Part shown: piece after piece, positions 32,530 through 34,534 of the stretch
How the letters are laid out: each line of letters opens with the position of its first letter
How positions within the stretch are numbered: the stretch's first letter is position 1
Assembly (NCBI GenBank): GCA_030040425.1
Contig: JASHTS010000010.1
Span: 1 to 34,534, forward strand
Direction of reading: 5' to 3'
From: Acidobacteriaceae bacterium
GTDB lineage: Bacteria > Acidobacteriota > Terriglobia > Terriglobales > Acidobacteriaceae
Length of the DNA stretch: 34,534 nucleotides
The notes under the pieces: model-generated
What the model saw: the letters and a program-made list of their open reading frames with translations, nothing else
Told to the model about the DNA's origin: nothing
The model's database searches: none
Position numbers and translations under genes: made by a program

Positions 32530-33603
32530 ATGCTGCCGCAACAATGGGAAACCTTCAAGCGGGCCGTGCGCCGCGAAAAAATAGACAAGATTCCCATGGC
32601 GCTCATCATCGATAGCCCGTGGATTCCCGGCTATCTCGGCATCAGCCACCTGGACTACTTCCTCGACCCGGAGCTCTGGTTTCAGTCGAATTTGAAGATC
32701 ATGCGCGAGTTTCCCGATATCATCTTCATCCCTTCCTGGTGGATGGAGTACGGTATGGCGGCTGAGCCTTCGGTCCTGGGAGCGAAAATCAAGTTCTGGC
32801 CCGACAACACGCCCAGCGAATATCACACCCTCTATCATCTCGAGGACATCGACAACTTTCCCGAATACGAAGTGGAGGCCGACGCCTTCGCCGGCCTCAC
32901 GCTGCATCGCATCAAAATGGTCCGCCAGCGAATTCTCGACGCCGGCTACATTCTGCCCATGGTCACCTCGCGCGGGCCGCTCTGCACCGCGGGATTCGTG
33001 CGCGGCACCACCAATTTCATGATCGACCTGGTGGAAGATCCCAAGGGCGCGCACCGGCTTATCGATCTGTGCACGCGCGTGATCATCGACTGGCTCAAAG
33101 CGCAGCAGAAGGTGATGGGCGATTCCGTCGAGAGCATCTTCATTCTCGACGACATCGTCGGCTTCATCAACGAAGAGCACTATCTCGAGTTCGCTCACCC
33201 CTATTTGAAGCGCATCTGCGATGCCTTTCCCAGGGATTGGGTCAAGCTCTACCACAACGACGCCGAGGTGGACGCGTGCCTGGATCATCTGCCCGACACC
33301 GGCTTCAACGTGCTCAACTGGGGCAAACAGCGGCACATCACCGAAGTAAAGCGCCGCGTGGGCGACCGCATGTGCCTCATGGGCAACGTGAACCCGCTCG
33401 AGGTGGGCGTCCGCGGAACGCCTGACGAGGTGAAGGATGAGACGCTCGAGGTCCTCGAAGGCTCGGGCGGCGAAGGGATGATTCTTTCCGTTGGCGGAGG
33501 CACCAGCCCGGGCATGCCGCGCGAAAACATCCTGGCCATGCTCGAGGCGCTTGAGGAATTCAATGCTAGGCGCGCCGCAAGTGTGGCTTCGAGCGCCCGA
33601 TGA
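32530..33603 (+). CDS. Uroporphyrinogen decarboxylase-family (URO-D) corrinoid methyltransferase
   Basis: 357 residues, a TIM barrel of the URO-D family as in MtaA/MtbA/CmuA and O-demethylase methyltransferases, which move methyl groups between a substrate or carrier and a corrinoid protein. Recognisable segments are FILDDIVGF (~204-212, typical DD), LYHNDAE (240-246), MGNVNPLEVG (~284-293) and LSVGGGTSPGMPREN (~319-333). In MtaA-type enzymes Zn is bound by H-x-C and a second Cys about 77 residues later in a GCG motif. Here the pattern is H242-x-D244 and G323, so neither Cys ligand is present. The zinc-thiolate chemistry must therefore differ, or the substrate is not a thiol. GGAGGG at 32514-32519 precedes the ATG. 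The corrinoid protein gene follows after 26 nt. Uroporphyrinogen decarboxylase HemE itself is excluded by context and length pattern. Confidence 0.85.
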   Translation: MLPQQWETFKRAVRREKIDKIPMALIIDSPWIPGYLGISHLDYFLDPELWFQSNLKIMREFPDIIFIPSWWMEYGMAAEPSVLGAKIKFWPDNTPSEYHTLYHLEDIDNFPEYEVEADAFAGLTLHRIKMVRQRILDAGYILPMVTSRGPLCTAGFVRGTTNFMIDLVEDPKGAHRLIDLCTRVIIDWLKAQQKVMGDSVESIFILDDIVGFINEEHYLEFAHPYLKRICDAFPRDWVKLYHNDAEVDACLDHLPDTGFNVLNWGKQRHITEVKRRVGDRMCLMGNVNPLEVGVRGTPDEVKDETLEVLEGSGGEGMILSVGGGTSPGMPRENILAMLEALEEFNARRAASVASSAR

Positions 33604-33629
33604 GATACGTCGGTTGAGGAGCCGAACGA

Positions 33630-34271
33630 ATGCCCGATTATGCCCTGATGAACCAATATCTATACGAAGGCAACGCCGGCCAGGTGGAGCTGCTGACCAG
33701 GGAGGCTCTGGCCGAAGGGCGCACCGCGCAGGAGGTGCTGAACGACGGTCTGATCGCGGGCATGAGCGTAGTGGGCGAGGACTTCAAGCACAACATCCTC
33801 TACGTTCCCGAAGTGCTCATCGCCGCGCGGGCCATGAAGGCAGGCATGGCGGTCCTCAAGCCGTTGCTCACTTCAAAAGACTCGAATACCCGGCCCAAAG
33901 GCATTCTGCTCATGGGCACGGTGCGCGGCGATCTGCACGACATCGGCAAGAACCTCGTAGGCATGATGGCCGAGGGCGCGGGATTCGAGGTGCACGACAT
34001 CGGCGTAGACCAGAGCGTGGAAAAATTCATGGCCGCTGCGGACAAATGCAAGCCGAACATCATCGGCATGAGCGCGCTGCTGACCACCACCATGATGTAC
34101 ATGAAGACCGTCATCGACGGCTTCCACGCGGCCGGAAGGACCGATATCAAAATGGCCATCGGCGGCGCGCCCATCAGCCAGATGTTCGCCGACGAGATCG
34201 GCGCCGACGGTTATGGCGCCAACGCCTCCGCGGCCGTGGACCTTTTCCTGCGGCTCGCGGCGCAGGAGTAG
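33630..34271 (+). CDS. Corrinoid (B12-binding) methyl-carrier protein
   Basis: 213 residues. Residues 1-85 form the helical cap (methyltransferase-associated B12-binding domain, with GLIAGMSVVGEDF, YVPEVLIAARAM). Residues 88-213 form the Rossmann B12-binding domain: GTVRGDLHDIGKNLV gives D101-x-H103-x-x-G106, where H103 is the lower axial Co ligand. SALLTTT (148-154) and GGAP (178-181) bind the nucleotide tail. It is of MtaC/MtbC/MtmC type: the Co(I) form accepts a methyl from the substrate enzyme and passes it on. It lies 26 nt after the URO-D-type methyltransferase and 6 nt before the small partner gene, so one complex is likely. The reductive activator and a tetrahydrofolate methyltransferase were not seen before the window ends. 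The cobalt demand may link it to the NiCoT permease. Confidence 0.95.
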   Translation: MPDYALMNQYLYEGNAGQVELLTREALAEGRTAQEVLNDGLIAGMSVVGEDFKHNILYVPEVLIAARAMKAGMAVLKPLLTSKDSNTRPKGILLMGTVRGDLHDIGKNLVGMMAEGAGFEVHDIGVDQSVEKFMAAADKCKPNIIGMSALLTTTMMYMKTVIDGFHAAGRTDIKMAIGGAPISQMFADEIGADGYGANASAAVDLFLRLAAQE

Positions 34272-34277
34272 TGGAAA

Positions 34278-34532
34278 GTGGCGATCTACAGGATCCTATA
34301 CTGGCAGGAGATCCCTACACAGATCAAAGCCGAGGATGACGCCGAAGACGTGAGCCTGATGCTGGATGGGAAATTTATGGAATATATCGACATTCTCGCC
34401 GCAAAACGGGGACTGCAGGCCGAGGACGCTTATCTGGCCCAGTGGAAATGGACCGACGAAGCCGAGCGCGCGGGTTCTGCGCGCGAAGTGGCGGAGGCGC
34501 TGAAGGCCGAGCTCGAAGCGAAAGGCTGGTAG
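34278..34532 (+). CDS. Small conserved protein of the corrinoid methyltransferase cluster ('virulence factor' domain-like)
   Basis: 84 residues from GTG 34278, with GGAG at 34265-34268 about 9 nt upstream, located within the end of the corrinoid gene. The sequence opens with a strand and basic turn (MAIYRILYWQEIPTQIKAED), then an acidic helix and a Trp-containing helix (YLAQWKWTDEAERAG), and ends with an amphipathic Ala/Glu/Lys helix. It resembles the small family that databases label 'virulence factor' (PF13769, from memory), which I recall next to URO-D/corrinoid genes. That label says nothing about the role here. Being coupled to the corrinoid protein, it is probably an accessory subunit. 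The stop is at 34530-34532, so the gene is complete; the operon may continue beyond the window. Confidence 0.75.
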   Translation: MAIYRILYWQEIPTQIKAEDDAEDVSLMLDGKFMEYIDILAAKRGLQAEDAYLAQWKWTDEAERAGSAREVAEALKAELEAKGW

Positions 34533-34534
34533 AA

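Noticed and set aside
1-34534. CRISPR arrays, tRNA/rRNA genes, insertion sequences, prophage
   Set aside because: No direct-repeat/spacer pattern, cloverleaf or transposase/integrase-like coding sequence was seen by inspection.

Overview
The window reads as a GC-rich chromosomal segment of an acidobacterium (Acidobacteriota, probably class Terriglobia). This is inferred from gene content: an Oar-type TonB-dependent receptor with an N-terminal carboxypeptidase-regulatory-like domain, a CRTAC1/ASPIC-UnbV protein, TPR-rich secreted proteins, a cytochrome c/copper-monooxygenase fusion and a two-hairpin intergenic repeat. No rRNA, tRNA, CRISPR, transposase or phage gene was seen.

Layout. (1) 2-5094, plus strand: a tight operon with the end of a ThDP (PoxB-like) enzyme, a mandelate-racemase-type enolase-superfamily enzyme, an internally duplicated membrane protein, a gluconate-2-dehydrogenase-subunit-3-like protein and a GMC flavoprotein with a putative 3Fe-4S Cys motif. 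It looks like a sugar or sugar-acid oxidation module coupled to the membrane. (2) 12398-5159, minus strand: a redoxin, a cytochrome c-PHM-like copper monooxygenase-TPR fusion, a secreted GH13 alpha-glucosidase and a secreted (alpha/alpha)6-barrel debranching-type glycosidase. Three consecutive ATGA-type overlaps or short gaps suggest co-transcription at least in pairs. (3) 12596-15552, plus, divergent: a heptaheme cytochrome with TPRs and a GH130 mannoside enzyme. (4) 16078-19890: a large TonB-dependent receptor with its own promoter, Shine-Dalgarno (SD) sequence and terminator. (5) 20086-25659: a TPR/TPR/hypothetical/CRTAC1 cluster of exported proteins. (6) 25782-26888: a NiCoT nickel/cobalt permease. 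(7) 27235-27641: a small orphan gene and a three-copy 13-bp tandem repeat. (8) 31914-27743, minus: a CpaE/TadZ-like ATPase fused to six Ig-like repeats, overlapping a TonB-type protein with a very long cytoplasmic head. (9) 32530-34532, plus: a corrinoid methyl-transfer operon (URO-D-type methyltransferase, corrinoid protein, small partner).

How they may work together: regions 2-4 form a secreted glycan and redox module in which glycosidases release sugars, the receptor imports substrates and a TonB-type transducer supplies energy. The first operon could oxidise the sugars or acids. Region 9 is a one-carbon/O-demethylation unit.

The strongest candidates for something undescribed are the CpaE-like ATPase with six cytoplasmic-looking Ig repeats joined to a TonB-like gene, and the duplicated eight-helix membrane protein with paired histidines that appears to serve as membrane partner of the GMC dehydrogenase.
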